A DNA stretch of 64,000 nucleotides from JAHJDS01 sp964569795 (lineage in GTDB: Bacteria > Desulfobacterota > Desulfarculia > Desulfarculales > JAHJDS01). The stretch covers positions 62,001-126,000 of the forward strand of contig CAZMVB010000001.1 of NCBI GenBank assembly GCA_964569795.1, given 5' to 3'. Positions within the stretch are counted from its first letter, which is position 1, and each line of letters starts with the position of its first letter. Positions 8,038 through 16,691 of this stretch are shown one piece after another. A program made the translations under genes and the position numbers. The notes beneath the pieces were generated by a model. The model was not told the DNA's origin, did no database searches, and saw only the letters and a program-made list of their open reading frames with translations.

Positions 8038-9336
8038 CTACCTGGGGGTCTTGACCGGAACGACCCGCAGGCCCGCGGCCAGGTATTTACGATAGTGGGG
8101 CCAGTTCTTCAGGACCTGAATCGCCTTGCGCAGTTGGTTGTCGGCCTTGATCCGGGACTTGGGCATCACCAGCTTGTGCTGGACGTCGGTCGAGCTGAGC
8201 CGGCCCGGAGAGCCCCCCTGGGCCGTCTTCTTGGGCTGGATGAACGGCACCTTGATGTCGGGCTGGAGGCCATTGTGATGGATCGCCCGGCCCGAGGGGG
8301 TGTAGTACAGGGCGGTCGTCAGCCGCAGACCGGACTGGTTGCTCAGGGGGATGATCGTCTGGACCGAGCCCTTGCCAAAGGAGTGGGTCCCCATCAGGAT
8401 CGCCCGGTGATGGTCCTGGAGCGCCCCGGCCACGATCTCCGAGGCCGAGGCCGAGCCGCCGTTGATCAGGACGACCATGTGGAACCGGGTGTCGCCGGTG
8501 TAGGGCCGGGCGCTGAAGGTCATGTTCTGCTGCGGGTTGCGGCCCTTGGTATAGACGATGATCCCCGAGGTCAGGAACTGGTCGGCCACCCCCACGGCTT
8601 GATTGAGCAGGCCGCCGGGATTGTTTCTCAGGTCCAGGATGAGGCCGGTCAGGCGGGTGTGGCCCTTGAGGGCGGTGATGGCCTTTTTCAGGTCAGCCGT
8701 GGTCAGGCTCTGGAAGGTCGAGATCCGGACGTAGCCGATGCCGGGCGAGATGAGGTGGAACCGGACCGACTTGATGGAGATGGTGTCCCGGATGACCTTG
8801 ATGTCCAGGAGCCTCTTGGCCCCCTTGCGCAGCACCGTCAGGGTCACCGGGGTGCCCCGCGGGCCGCGGATGGCCCGGACCGCGTCCATGAGGGTCATGT
8901 TCTTGGTGATCTTGCCGTTGACCTTGATGATTCTGTCGCCGGCCTTGATTCCGGCCCGATGGGCCGGGGTGCCCTCGATGGGGGCGACCACGGTCAGGAC
9001 CCCGTTGCGGATGGTGATCTCGATGCCCACCCCCGAGAATTGCCCCGAGGTCTCGATCTGGAGTTCGCGGAACTCCTTGGGCGTCAGGAACGAGGAATGG
9101 GGGTCCAGGGATGAGACCATGCCCTTGATGGCCCGGTAGATCAGATCCTTGACAGTCAGTTTCTTGACGTACTTCTGCCGGATCTCGTTGAGTACCTCGT
9201 GGAACAGGCGGATGTGGCGATAGACCGCGTCGGTGTTGGTGTCGGTGACGGCCCGATAGGGCTGGAGGAAGATGAAGGCCAACGCGGCCACTCCCAGGGT
9301 CACCACGATCACATTGCGTAATTTCCGTTTTGACAT
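8038..9336 (-). CDS. ctpA: S41 family C-terminal processing peptidase (CtpA/Prc type)
   Basis: This is a periplasmic serine protease of the carboxy-terminal processing family. The order is an N-terminal membrane anchor or signal (about 7-25), a dimerisation region, a PDZ domain (about 85-165, with GVGIEI and GIKAGDRIIKVNG), and the protease core. The Ser-Lys dyad is in GGSASASE and FGKGSVQ. ATG at 9336 has AGGGGG six bases upstream and gives 432 residues; a longer frame would run back into envC. It lies between envC and yibQ. CtpA enzymes trim or degrade envelope proteins including peptidoglycan hydrolases, so the neighbours fit. Confidence 0.93.
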   Translation of the reverse strand: MSKRKLRNVIVVTLGVAALAFIFLQPYRAVTDTNTDAVYRHIRLFHEVLNEIRQKYVKKLTVKDLIYRAIKGMVSSLDPHSSFLTPKEFRELQIETSGQFSGVGIEITIRNGVLTVVAPIEGTPAHRAGIKAGDRIIKVNGKITKNMTLMDAVRAIRGPRGTPVTLTVLRKGAKRLLDIKVIRDTISIKSVRFHLISPGIGYVRISTFQSLTTADLKKAITALKGHTRLTGLILDLRNNPGGLLNQAVGVADQFLTSGIIVYTKGRNPQQNMTFSARPYTGDTRFHMVVLINGGSASASEIVAGALQDHHRAILMGTHSFGKGSVQTIIPLSNQSGLRLTTALYYTPSGRAIHHNGLQPDIKVPFIQPKKTAQGGSPGRLSSTDVQHKLVMPKSRIKADNQLRKAIQVLKNWPHYRKYLAAGLRVVPVKTPR

Positions 9337-9344
9337 GAGGCCCC

Positions 9345-10565
9345 CTAAATGCCTGCCTGGCGGCGGCCGCGGCCCAACCAACTGATCGCGTCCTGGGCCT
9401 TGTAACCCCGCCTTATTTCGAAATACATGGTCGCCACGCCGTCTCCGTTACGGCCGCCGGTGCGACCGATGACGGTGCCGGTGGTGACGTCGCGGCCGGC
9501 GGTGACCGTCACCTCGGCCAGATGGGCCATGACCGAGTAAATGCGGTGGCCGTGGCCGATGATGACCATCTGGCCGAAGCCGCGAAACCATCCGGCGAAC
9601 ACGACCCGGCCATTATAAATGCATTTTACCAGAGAGCCGGGCTTGGTGCCCAACAAAAGACCGCGCCAGGGTCTGACCCCTCCCTTCAGGCGGTGGACCG
9701 AGACCAGGTCCCGGGGTGACACGGGCCAGGGCAGCCGGCCCCGCCGTTTCTGGATCGCCGGCCGGGGCGGCCGCCTGTGGGGGGTCACCGGGACCATCCG
9801 CGGGGGCTTGACCCCGGCCTGGTGAGCGGGCGGGGGGGGGGCCGCCGGCGGCCCCGGACTGACCGTTCCCCGGGCCAGGGCCCGCCTCAGCCGGAGGCGG
9901 GCCAGACTCAAATCGGCCACCAGCTCCGAGGCGTCGGCCCGCTTGCGCCGCAGTTGCCGCAGCAACAGATACCGCCGCCCGCTCAACGCCAGGGTGCGCT
10001 GAAACCGGCGACGTTGGACGGCTATGGTCCGGCCGATGGATTCCTGCAGGTGGGCCAGTCGCTGGTTCAGTCGCCGCCGGTAAAGCCTTTCGCGCTGCCA
10101 GGCGGCCATGATCTGCTTATCATGGCTGATGGCGAAACGCAAATAGAGGTACCTCAGCGCCCCCTCCTCCGGGGTCCTGGCCCCGGCCACGAAACCGGTG
10201 GCCCCCGGGGCGGCGAACTTGTAATAGGCCCGCGCCCGCCGGGCGAACCAGCGCCGCCGGGCGGCCAGGATGAGGTCCGCGGCCTGGATCCACAGCCGGG
10301 TCGTCGCCACCTGGGGCCGGAGGGCGGCCAGGCGGTGGTCCAGGGCGGCGACGGCCTGCTTCTCGGCGTCGAGCTGCTTTCTCAGACTCTGGATATGTTC
10401 CAGAACCTGGGCCTCCCGGCGGCCCATTTCCTGCAACCGGCGCTGGTGGCGGTCGATCTTTTTGTTCAGCTTGTCCAGGGCCGGCGAGGACGACGCCCCC
10501 ACCGGGCCGGCCCAGGCCGCGGCGGCCAGGGCGGCGGCCAGGATCGCGGTGACGGCCCCCCTCAC
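9345..10565 (-). CDS. envC: Murein hydrolase activator EnvC (coiled coil plus degenerate LytM domain)
   Basis: EnvC-type proteins sit in the periplasm, bind FtsX through their coiled coil, and switch on amidases during septum splitting. A signal peptide (residues 1-24, ending WAGPVGA) is followed by a long Arg/Leu/Gln-rich coiled coil to about 240, a Pro-rich linker, and a C-terminal LytM domain. In the LytM domain the usual HLHFE metal motif reads TMYFE, so the site lacks a zinc ligand and the protein should be an activator and not an enzyme. GTG at 10565 overlaps the ftsX stop (GTGA). Length is 406 residues. Confidence 0.9.
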   Translation of the reverse strand: MRGAVTAILAAALAAAAWAGPVGASSSPALDKLNKKIDRHQRRLQEMGRREAQVLEHIQSLRKQLDAEKQAVAALDHRLAALRPQVATTRLWIQAADLILAARRRWFARRARAYYKFAAPGATGFVAGARTPEEGALRYLYLRFAISHDKQIMAAWQRERLYRRRLNQRLAHLQESIGRTIAVQRRRFQRTLALSGRRYLLLRQLRRKRADASELVADLSLARLRLRRALARGTVSPGPPAAPPPPAHQAGVKPPRMVPVTPHRRPPRPAIQKRRGRLPWPVSPRDLVSVHRLKGGVRPWRGLLLGTKPGSLVKCIYNGRVVFAGWFRGFGQMVIIGHGHRIYSVMAHLAEVTVTAGRDVTTGTVIGRTGGRNGDGVATMYFEIRRGYKAQDAISWLGRGRRQAGI

Positions 10566-11488
10566 GATTCCCTCCAGCCGGCCACGGCGGCCAGGCTCCC
10601 GGCCAGGCCCGATCCCACGCCGGCCAGGCCCAGGGTCACCAGATTGAGCGGGGACAGCCAGGACCAGCTGCCCAGCCCCAGATACAACGCCGGGGACAGG
10701 GTGGCCCGCAGCACCAGATGGATCAGGTACAATCCGCCCGCGGCCAGGGCCGCGCCCAGTCCCCCCTGCAGGGCCCCCTCGATCAATAACGGTCCCCGGA
10801 TGAAGGACCGGTCCGCGCCGACCAGGGACAGGATAGACATCTCGGTTTGCCGCCGCTGGAGATTGAGGCGGACCGTGCCGGCGACGATGATCGTCACGCC
10901 CAGCAGCATCACCAGCATCAGCACGAAGGCCAGGGGCTTGAGGGCCCTGAGGGCGGCCAGCCATTTCTCGGCCCAGGGCCGGCTGGTGTCCACCTCCTCG
11001 ACCCCCGGCCGCGAGGACAGGTGGGCCACGATGGACTCCAGGCTCTGGGCGCCCGACCAGGCCCGCGGGAAGCTGACCACAAAGGACGCCGGCAGGGCGC
11101 TCTGGTCCAGGCCGGTGACCATCCCGGGACGGTCGGCGAAGAGCTTGACGAATTTCCGCCAGGCCTGGCTCTTGGACACCCAGCGGACCCGGGGGCTGCC
11201 GGGCAATCCGGCCAGCACCCGGCGGAGGTCCTGTTTCTGCATGGCCGTGGCGTTGTCCTTGACAAACACGTGGAGCCGATAAACCGTTCCCCCCTCCAGG
11301 GCGCCCTGGATGTTGATCACCAGGACCAGGACCAGGCCGAAGACGAGCAGGGCCACGGCGATGACCGTGGTCGCCAGCAGGCTCGGCCAGCCGCCCTTGA
11401 TGATGTTGCGGCCGGCCCGGCCCAGGTGGCCGAACACTGGCCGGCGTTTCTGACTGGGCGGGGAGGGAACTTCCTGATCCGGGGTCAT
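10562..11488 (-). CDS. ftsX: Cell division ABC transporter permease FtsX
   Basis: FtsX is the four-helix membrane partner of FtsE. It transmits ATP-driven changes to periplasmic EnvC-type activators. A cytoplasmic N-terminus is followed by TM1 (about 35-60), a periplasmic domain of about 110 residues that should bind EnvC, and three C-terminal helices with the FtsX pattern LQRRQTEMSILSLVGA. ATG at 11488 has GAGG six bases upstream and gives 308 residues. A TTG at 11500 overlapping the ftsE stop is an alternative. It is immediately followed by envC with a 4-base overlap. Confidence 0.93.
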   Translation of the reverse strand: MTPDQEVPSPPSQKRRPVFGHLGRAGRNIIKGGWPSLLATTVIAVALLVFGLVLVLVINIQGALEGGTVYRLHVFVKDNATAMQKQDLRRVLAGLPGSPRVRWVSKSQAWRKFVKLFADRPGMVTGLDQSALPASFVVSFPRAWSGAQSLESIVAHLSSRPGVEEVDTSRPWAEKWLAALRALKPLAFVLMLVMLLGVTIIVAGTVRLNLQRRQTEMSILSLVGADRSFIRGPLLIEGALQGGLGAALAAGGLYLIHLVLRATLSPALYLGLGSWSWLSPLNLVTLGLAGVGSGLAGSLAAVAGWRES

Positions 11489-11496
11489 GGGGTGCC

Positions 11497-12276
11497 TCAA
11501 CCGGGAAGGCCCTGATCGGTGGCCAGTCTCCCGGACTTGAGGGTGATGACCCGACCGCCGCAGCGGCGGATGAGCGCCAGATCGTGTGTGGCCACCAGGA
11601 CCGTCGAGCCCCCGGCGTGTTGCCGCCGGATCAGGCCCATCAGGCGGTCGGTGGCCCCGGGATCCAGGTTGCCGGTGGGCTCGTCGGCCAGGAGCAGTTC
11701 GGGTTCGTTGACCACCGCCCGGGCAAAGGCCACCCGCTGCTGCTGGCCGCCCGACAGCATCGGCGGCCGGTAGTCGGCGTAATCGGTCAGGCCCACCAGG
11801 CCCAGGACGTGCCGGACCCTCTCCCGGACGAATGATCTCCGCCGACCGGCCACGATCAAGGGCAGGGCCACGTTGTAGGCCACCGACCGGTCCGGAATGA
11901 GTCGAAAGTCCTGAAACACGAAACCGGCCCGCCGCCGCAGCCGATGCAGGTCCTTGTTGGGCAGTCGCTTCAGGTTCATGCCCAGGACCACGATCTGCCC
12001 GTCGGTGACCCGCTCCATGCGGAAGACGAGCTTGAGCAGGGTCGTCTTGCCGGCGCCCGTCGGGCCGGTGATGAAACAGAACTCGCCGGGGCGGATCTCA
12101 AGGCTGACCTCGCGCAGGGCGGTCAGCCCGGGGCGGTACCGCTTGGTGGCCTGGAAGAGCTGGATGACGGCCTCGGACCGGTCCCCGGCCGCCGGGGTCG
12201 GGATCGGGGGTCCCGATGACCTGTTCTGAAAGGACTCGAACCGGCGCCGCCGGTTTGGCGGCCGGTTCCTTATCAC
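11497..12276 (-). CDS. ftsE: Cell division ATP-binding protein FtsE (start codon uncertain)
   Basis: FtsE is the ATPase of the FtsEX complex. It shows Walker A GPTGAGKTT, a Q-loop in FVFQDFRLIP, signature LSGGQQQR, Walker B LLLADEPTGNLD and the H-loop VATHD. Family members begin with M-I-x-(F/L)-x-x-V-x-K-x-Y; here that segment is IQLFQATKRY, but its codon is ATC (12165-12163) and no ATG, GTG or TTG lies near. The only conventional in-frame start is GTG at 12276. It overlaps the tolC stop and would add about 37 unrelated Arg/Pro-rich residues. From ATC the protein is 222 residues, the length of E. coli FtsE, and GAGG lies five bases before it. Both options are open; coordinates follow the GTG. 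Confidence 0.9.
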   Translation of the reverse strand: MIRNRPPNRRRRFESFQNRSSGPPIPTPAAGDRSEAVIQLFQATKRYRPGLTALREVSLEIRPGEFCFITGPTGAGKTTLLKLVFRMERVTDGQIVVLGMNLKRLPNKDLHRLRRRAGFVFQDFRLIPDRSVAYNVALPLIVAGRRRSFVRERVRHVLGLVGLTDYADYRPPMLSGGQQQRVAFARAVVNEPELLLADEPTGNLDPGATDRLMGLIRRQHAGGSTVLVATHDLALIRRCGGRVITLKSGRLATDQGLPG

Positions 12277-13676
12277 CGCAGGTACCCCATCGCCTTTCGC
12301 AGCCGGGCTTTGGCCTTGTTGTAATCGGTCAGGGCGGTGAAGTAGTTGACCTGGGACTTGGTCAGCAGAGTCTGGGCGTCCAGGACCTCGGTCGAGGTCG
12401 TCACCTGGGCCCGGTAGCGCTCGACCGACATCCGGTAGTTCTCCCGGGCCTGGAGGACCGCCGTGCGGGCCACCGAGATGTTTTTCTCGGCCACCTTCAG
12501 CTCGAGAAAGGCCTTTTTGATCTCGAGCTTGATGTTGTCCACGGTCTGTTGCTGGACCACCCCCAGCCGGCGGTATTCCTGGCGGGCCTGGTCCACCTGG
12601 TAGGTGGTCTTGCCCCACTCCCAGAAGGTCCAGGTCGCGGCCAGGACGATGTTCCAGTCGTCGGCCGACTGGAATCTCGAGGCGCTGGCCATGGTCGGGT
12701 CGTCGCCGTACTTGTTGTAGGTCCAGGTCAGGCTGATGCTCGGGAAGTAACCGGCGATGGCCACGTGGATCTGGCGTTGGGCGGTCCTCAGTTGGAGGGC
12801 CAGTTGCCGGATCTCGGGGCGTTTCCTGAGGCCGATGGCGTAGCATTGGTCCAGCCGGTACTGGGTCGGCCGGTACACCAGGCGGTCGGTCAGGTCCAGC
12901 GGGGCGCCCAGGGGCCGCCGGAGCAGCAGGTTCAGGACCGATTTGGCCACCTGCACGGCCGTCTGGGCCTTGAGCAGGTCCTGGATGGAGTTGGCCAGTT
13001 CGGCCTGGCTCTTGAGCAGGTCGTTCTTGGGGATCATTCCCACGGCGTAAAAGTTCTTGGCCCGCTTCACGTGCGAGGTCAGCTGGTGGACCGCCGTCTG
13101 GGCGACCTCGACCGCCTTCTCGGAGGCCAGGACGTCCAGGTAGGCCTCCCGCGTGGCCAGGACCACCTCGTGACGGACGATCTGGGCGGCCACCTTGGCC
13201 AGGTCAATGCCCAGCCTGGCGATGCGATAGGTGTTGAGGATCTTGAATCCGGTGAAAATCGGCTGCGAAACGCTGACCGACAACTCGTAAATGTTCCGCG
13301 TCCCCACGTTCCGACGACCGCCGGGGATGGTCACGCCGGGGGCGATGGTCGTCGGACTGGAGGTCGTGTGGGGCGTCTCGCTGAGAAAGGTCCCGGAATA
13401 CGTGGCCGAGAATTTCGGGAAAAATCCCGTCCGGGCCTCGCGCATGGCCGCCCGGGCCTTGGCGATGACGTGGATCGTCTCCGCCACCTTCAGGTTCTTT
13501 TTGAGGGCCAGATCGACCGCCTCGTCCATGGACAGCCGGCCGCTGGTCTGGGCCGCCGCCACTACCCCACCGAAGAGGACGATCAGCATCACGGTCCCCG
13601 CCGCGGCGGCGCGGGATAGGCGGCCGACCCGGGGGGACCGAACGTACCGGGTCAACGCCAGAGGCGAACTGGGCAT
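12273..13676 (-). CDS. TolC-family outer membrane efflux protein
   Basis: This is an outer-membrane channel protein of the OEP/TolC family with two long repeated alpha-helical hairpins. A cleavable signal ends near residue 41 (VVAAAQT). Repeat 1 begins LSMDEAVDLALKKN. Repeat 2 includes KRPEIRQLALQLRTAQRQIHVA and ends with TEVLDAQTLLTKSQVNYF. ATG at 13676 is preceded by GGAG seven bases upstream and gives 467 residues. No inner-membrane pump or adaptor is beside it. Instead it leads an operon with ftsE, which overlaps its stop. It may serve an export system encoded elsewhere. Confidence 0.88.
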   Translation of the reverse strand: MPSSPLALTRYVRSPRVGRLSRAAAAGTVMLIVLFGGVVAAAQTSGRLSMDEAVDLALKKNLKVAETIHVIAKARAAMREARTGFFPKFSATYSGTFLSETPHTTSSPTTIAPGVTIPGGRRNVGTRNIYELSVSVSQPIFTGFKILNTYRIARLGIDLAKVAAQIVRHEVVLATREAYLDVLASEKAVEVAQTAVHQLTSHVKRAKNFYAVGMIPKNDLLKSQAELANSIQDLLKAQTAVQVAKSVLNLLLRRPLGAPLDLTDRLVYRPTQYRLDQCYAIGLRKRPEIRQLALQLRTAQRQIHVAIAGYFPSISLTWTYNKYGDDPTMASASRFQSADDWNIVLAATWTFWEWGKTTYQVDQARQEYRRLGVVQQQTVDNIKLEIKKAFLELKVAEKNISVARTAVLQARENYRMSVERYRAQVTTSTEVLDAQTLLTKSQVNYFTALTDYNKAKARLRKAMGYLR

Positions 13677-13751
13677 CTCATATCTCCGTTCCAGCGCCGA
13701 GGCAAAACCTCTCCGCTTCCGGGGCTTGAATGTGTCTCCGTACGAGTTTTT

Positions 13752-13781
13752 AACATAGCTTTGGCCCAAGACAAAAGTCAA
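13752..13781 (-). promoter_or_regulatory. Sigma-70-type promoter of the tolC-ftsEX-envC-ctpA-yibQ operon
   Basis: On the minus strand, TTGACT (13781-13776) and TATGTT (13757-13752) are separated by 18 bp. Transcription should start near 13745, leaving about 70 bases of leader before tolC. No other clear promoter was seen inside the operon. Confidence 0.65.
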
Positions 13782-14077
13782 GCAGTCTTACATTGTTGGC
13801 GACCCTCGGCCCCGGGGTCAAAGACCGCCAACCAAACAGTTTAACCATAAAGTTGAGAGGGCCGGGTGTCAATCCTTTTTCAATCAAAATAACAAGGGCC
13901 GAACAAATGGCGCGGGCACCGGTCGTGGCCCGGTCAGGCCCATTCTGGCCGGGTCGATCCGGCTGTGATACATTGGCACCGCGTTGTAAAATGCTCTCAT
14001 TGGGTTTACGTCGCGGTCCAGGGATGGACGGTTACGGTTAGGCGGGAAAAAACGATGAGTCTGGCCCGAAATTATCC
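13782..14077. other. Divergent intergenic region between tolC operon and trmFO
   Basis: About 300 bases without a convincing gene; the local composition is more AT-rich than the neighbours. A -10-like TAAAAT at 13987-13992 on the plus strand could serve trmFO, but its -35 is poor. No terminator, RNA fold or repeat could be recognised. Confidence 0.5.
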
Positions 14078-15403
14078 ATGGCCGATCTGCTGATCGTGGG
14101 CGGCGGACTGGCCGGCTGCGAGGCGGCCTGGCGGGCGGCCTCGGAGGGGCTGGCCGTCGAGCTGTGGGAGATGAGGCCGGCCCGCCGGACGCCGGCCCAC
14201 CAGGGCGATCACCTGGCCGAACTGGTCTGCTCCAACTCGCTGCGGGCGGCCAAGGTCACCTCGGCGGTGGGCCTGCTCAAGGCCGAGATGGCCCGGCTGG
14301 GCTCGATCGTCATCCAGGCCGCGGAAAGGACCCGGGTCCCGGCCGGCGGGGCCTGGGCCGTGGACCGGACCGCGTTCGCCGGCCTGATCACCGCCTGGAT
14401 CCGGAACCACCCGGCCATCGAGGTCGTCACCCGGGAGGCCGAGCGCATCCCGGACCCGCGGCCCTTGATCCTGGCCACCGGGCCGCTGACCTCGGAGGCC
14501 CTGGCCGAGGACCTGGCCCGGCTGACCGGGCGCGACCGGCTGTTCTTCCACGACGCCATCGCCCCGATCATCGACGCCGAGAGCATCGACCGGTCCATCG
14601 CCTTTGAGGCCTCGCGGTACGAGGACGGACCCGGGGACTACCTCAACCTGCCCCTGACCGAAGAGGAGTACCAGGTCTTTTACGACGCCCTGCTGGCGGC
14701 CGATCAAGTCAAGCGCCGAGAGTTTGAGAGTACGAAAAACTTCGAGGGGTGTCTGCCCATCGAGGTCATGGCCCTGCGGGGCCGGCAGACCCTGGCCTTT
14801 GGCCCCATGAAACCGGTCGGGCTGATCGACCCCCGCACCGGACGCCGGCCCTTTGCCGTGGTCCAGCTCCGCCGCGAGGACGCGGGCGGCACGGCCTACA
14901 ACATGGTCGGCTTCCAGACCCGCCTGACCCACCCGGCCCAGCAAGCGGTCTTTCGGCTCATCCCCGGCCTGAAGAAAGCCGAGTTCCTCCGCCTGGGCTC
15001 GATCCACCGCAACACCTTTATCCAGGCCCCGGACCTGCTCACCCCGACCTTGGAGCTGAAGGGGGAGTCCGGGCTTTTCGTGGCCGGTCAACTGTCCGGG
15101 GTCGAGGGCTATGTCGAGTCCGCGGCCATGGGCATCCTGGCCGGTCTGAACGCCGCCCGGCGCATCATGGAAAAACCACCCGTGATCCCGCCGCCGACCA
15201 TTGCCCTGGGGGCCCTTATTTCCCACCTGACTCTTCCGGCCAAAAACTTCCAGCCGAGCAACGTCAATTTCGGCCTCTTTCCGCCCCTCGAACAAAAAGT
15301 CCCGAAAAAGCTCCGGGGACAGGCCTATGCCGACCGGGCCCAGCAGGACCTGGCCGCCTGGCTGACAGAGCACGACCTCCGGCCGGCCGCCCCGGCCGCC
15401 TGA
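14078..15403 (+). CDS. trmFO: Methylenetetrahydrofolate-tRNA-(uracil-5-)-methyltransferase TrmFO
   Basis: TrmFO makes the T54 (m5U) of the tRNA T-loop using methylenetetrahydrofolate and FAD, instead of the SAM enzyme TrmA. The FAD-binding GxGxxG-type motif (VGGGLAGCEAAW) is at the N-terminus. Functional cysteines are seen in LVCSNSL and FEGCLPIE, and NFGLFPPL lies near the end. Length is 441 residues, normal for the family. The start is ATG at 14078, with no strong ribosome binding site. The gene stands alone between a divergent and a convergent operon. TrmFO occurs in Firmicutes, Deltaproteobacteria and some other lineages, which supports the proposed host group. Confidence 0.95.
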   Translation: MADLLIVGGGLAGCEAAWRAASEGLAVELWEMRPARRTPAHQGDHLAELVCSNSLRAAKVTSAVGLLKAEMARLGSIVIQAAERTRVPAGGAWAVDRTAFAGLITAWIRNHPAIEVVTREAERIPDPRPLILATGPLTSEALAEDLARLTGRDRLFFHDAIAPIIDAESIDRSIAFEASRYEDGPGDYLNLPLTEEEYQVFYDALLAADQVKRREFESTKNFEGCLPIEVMALRGRQTLAFGPMKPVGLIDPRTGRRPFAVVQLRREDAGGTAYNMVGFQTRLTHPAQQAVFRLIPGLKKAEFLRLGSIHRNTFIQAPDLLTPTLELKGESGLFVAGQLSGVEGYVESAAMGILAGLNAARRIMEKPPVIPPPTIALGALISHLTLPAKNFQPSNVNFGLFPPLEQKVPKKLRGQAYADRAQQDLAAWLTEHDLRPAAPAA

Positions 15404-15491
15404 CCGCGTCGAATTTGTCGATGATTTTACGGCAGGGTGAGGGAACCGGCCGTCCTCTGGACCCTGGCCGAAGCCCGGACGGCCGCCCCGG

Positions 15492-16448
15492 TCAGACCCT
15501 GATCAGCAGGTCCCGGGCGACGTGTTCCGGATCTTTGGTGCCGGTCATGGCCATGAACCGCGTCAGTTCCTCGGTTATCCGCTGGACCACGTCCCGGACG
15601 CCCTCGGCCCCGCCCGCCGCCAGTCCGTAGAGGATCGGCCGGCCCAGGCCCACCAGCCGGGCCCCGAAGGCCAGGCCCTTGAAGGCGTCGCTGCCCCGGC
15701 GGAAACCGCCGTCCACCAGGATGGCCGCCTTTCCCCGGGCCACGCCGACGATCTCATCCATGACCTGAAAGGGGTGGGGCAGAAAGTCCAGGGTATGGGC
15801 GCCGTGATTGGAGATGAAGATGGCGTCGGCCCCGGCCTCCAGCGACTTTTCGGCGTCCTCCTTGCTCAAGACACCCTTGAACACCAGGGGACCGGACACC
15901 CGGGACCTAATATCCTTCAACTCGTCGAGGGAAAGGGGAGAACAGTCGGTGGCCACCTGCCGATCATGGATCTTGGTCCCCTGGCCGGAGTCGATCTCGA
16001 CGCCGACCCAGGTCACCCCCGTTGACTGGATCTGGTCCAGGGCCCCGAACATCTTGTCCCGGTCCGTAAAGGGCTTGACGTTGGCCGCCACGGGGACGCC
16101 CGTGGCCACGATTTCCGCCAGGTTCTGGGGGATGGGCGTGCCGGTCCAGATGAGGCTGCCGGCTTGGGCGAGGCCCCGGGCCACCTCCATGAGACCGTTG
16201 TCCACGATGGCCGGAATGGGCATGGTCATGGCGGACATGATGATCGGGGTTTTCAGGACCGCGCCCAGGACCGTGCCTCCCGTGACCGGCTCGACGCCGT
16301 CAATGCAGCGCTGCTTGATGGTGTACTGGTCCAGGACGCGGCGGTTGTTGGACAGGACGAATTGGGTCTCCACGCCGTCCAGGAGCCAACCGAAATCGCG
16401 CTTTTTCAGTGCCTCCTTGCCCTGCTGATAGATCTCTGAAAGGTCCAA
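15492..16448 (-). CDS. FMN-dependent alpha-hydroxy-acid dehydrogenase-like protein
   Basis: The protein has the FMN-binding TIM barrel of the glycolate/lactate oxidase family. Family marks are IMSAMTM near residue 70, the FMN lysine in VFKGVLSKEDA, the histidine in SNHGAHTLD, DGGFRRGSDAFKGLAFGA and VGLGRPILYG. In true hydroxyacid oxidases the active-site segment is SNHGGRQLD; here the substrate-binding arginine is a histidine, and the N-terminal tyrosine region is not recognisable. The substrate is therefore unclear. TTG at 16448 has GGAGG seven bases upstream; length is 318. It may be co-transcribed with the upstream alpha/beta hydrolase, but 243 bases separate them. Confidence 0.8.
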   Translation of the reverse strand: MDLSEIYQQGKEALKKRDFGWLLDGVETQFVLSNNRRVLDQYTIKQRCIDGVEPVTGGTVLGAVLKTPIIMSAMTMPIPAIVDNGLMEVARGLAQAGSLIWTGTPIPQNLAEIVATGVPVAANVKPFTDRDKMFGALDQIQSTGVTWVGVEIDSGQGTKIHDRQVATDCSPLSLDELKDIRSRVSGPLVFKGVLSKEDAEKSLEAGADAIFISNHGAHTLDFLPHPFQVMDEIVGVARGKAAILVDGGFRRGSDAFKGLAFGARLVGLGRPILYGLAAGGAEGVRDVVQRITEELTRFMAMTGTKDPEHVARDLLIRV

Positions 16449-16585
16449 GTCTCCCCCTCCCGACGGTGCTGGCTTTCGGCCCTCGAGACCGGCCGCGATT
16501 TCTCTCCTTCAATCTCACATGTTACAAACGTAGCACAACCGGCCCGCGTATCAACCATTTTGACCGTGGGTTGCCGGAAGGTCCG

Positions 16586-16617
16586 GCCCGGGACGCCCCA
16601 GGAAAGGCTTCCCGGGC
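16586..16617 (-). other. Stem-loop after the alpha/beta hydrolase gene
   Basis: An 8-bp perfect inverted repeat GCCCGGGA/TCCCGGGC (16586-16593 and 16610-16617) lies in the 243-base gap between the hydrolase and the FMN protein. No T-run follows, so it is not a classical terminator. It could be an mRNA 3' end structure. Confidence 0.35.
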
Positions 16618-16691
16618 GACGAGAGGCATATCGATTTGGGCCGGCATCGGGACCAGTCCCGGACGGCAGGATCGAGTCGTCGCCGAACCGG

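Noticed and set aside
13793..14041. An 82-codon frame in the tolC-trmFO gap as a small gene
   Set aside because: It has no ribosome binding site, and its translation is not protein-like beyond the general composition of the region.
15435..15450. 16-bp repeat GGGTGAGGGAACCGGC, also at 49462-49477
   Set aside because: A single 16-bp match within 64 kb of GC-rich DNA is near chance expectation, and the flanks do not match.
15448..15484. Inverted repeat GGCCGTCC/GGACGGCC between trmFO and the FMN protein gene as a terminator
   Set aside because: The loop is over 20 bases and there is no T-run on either strand.
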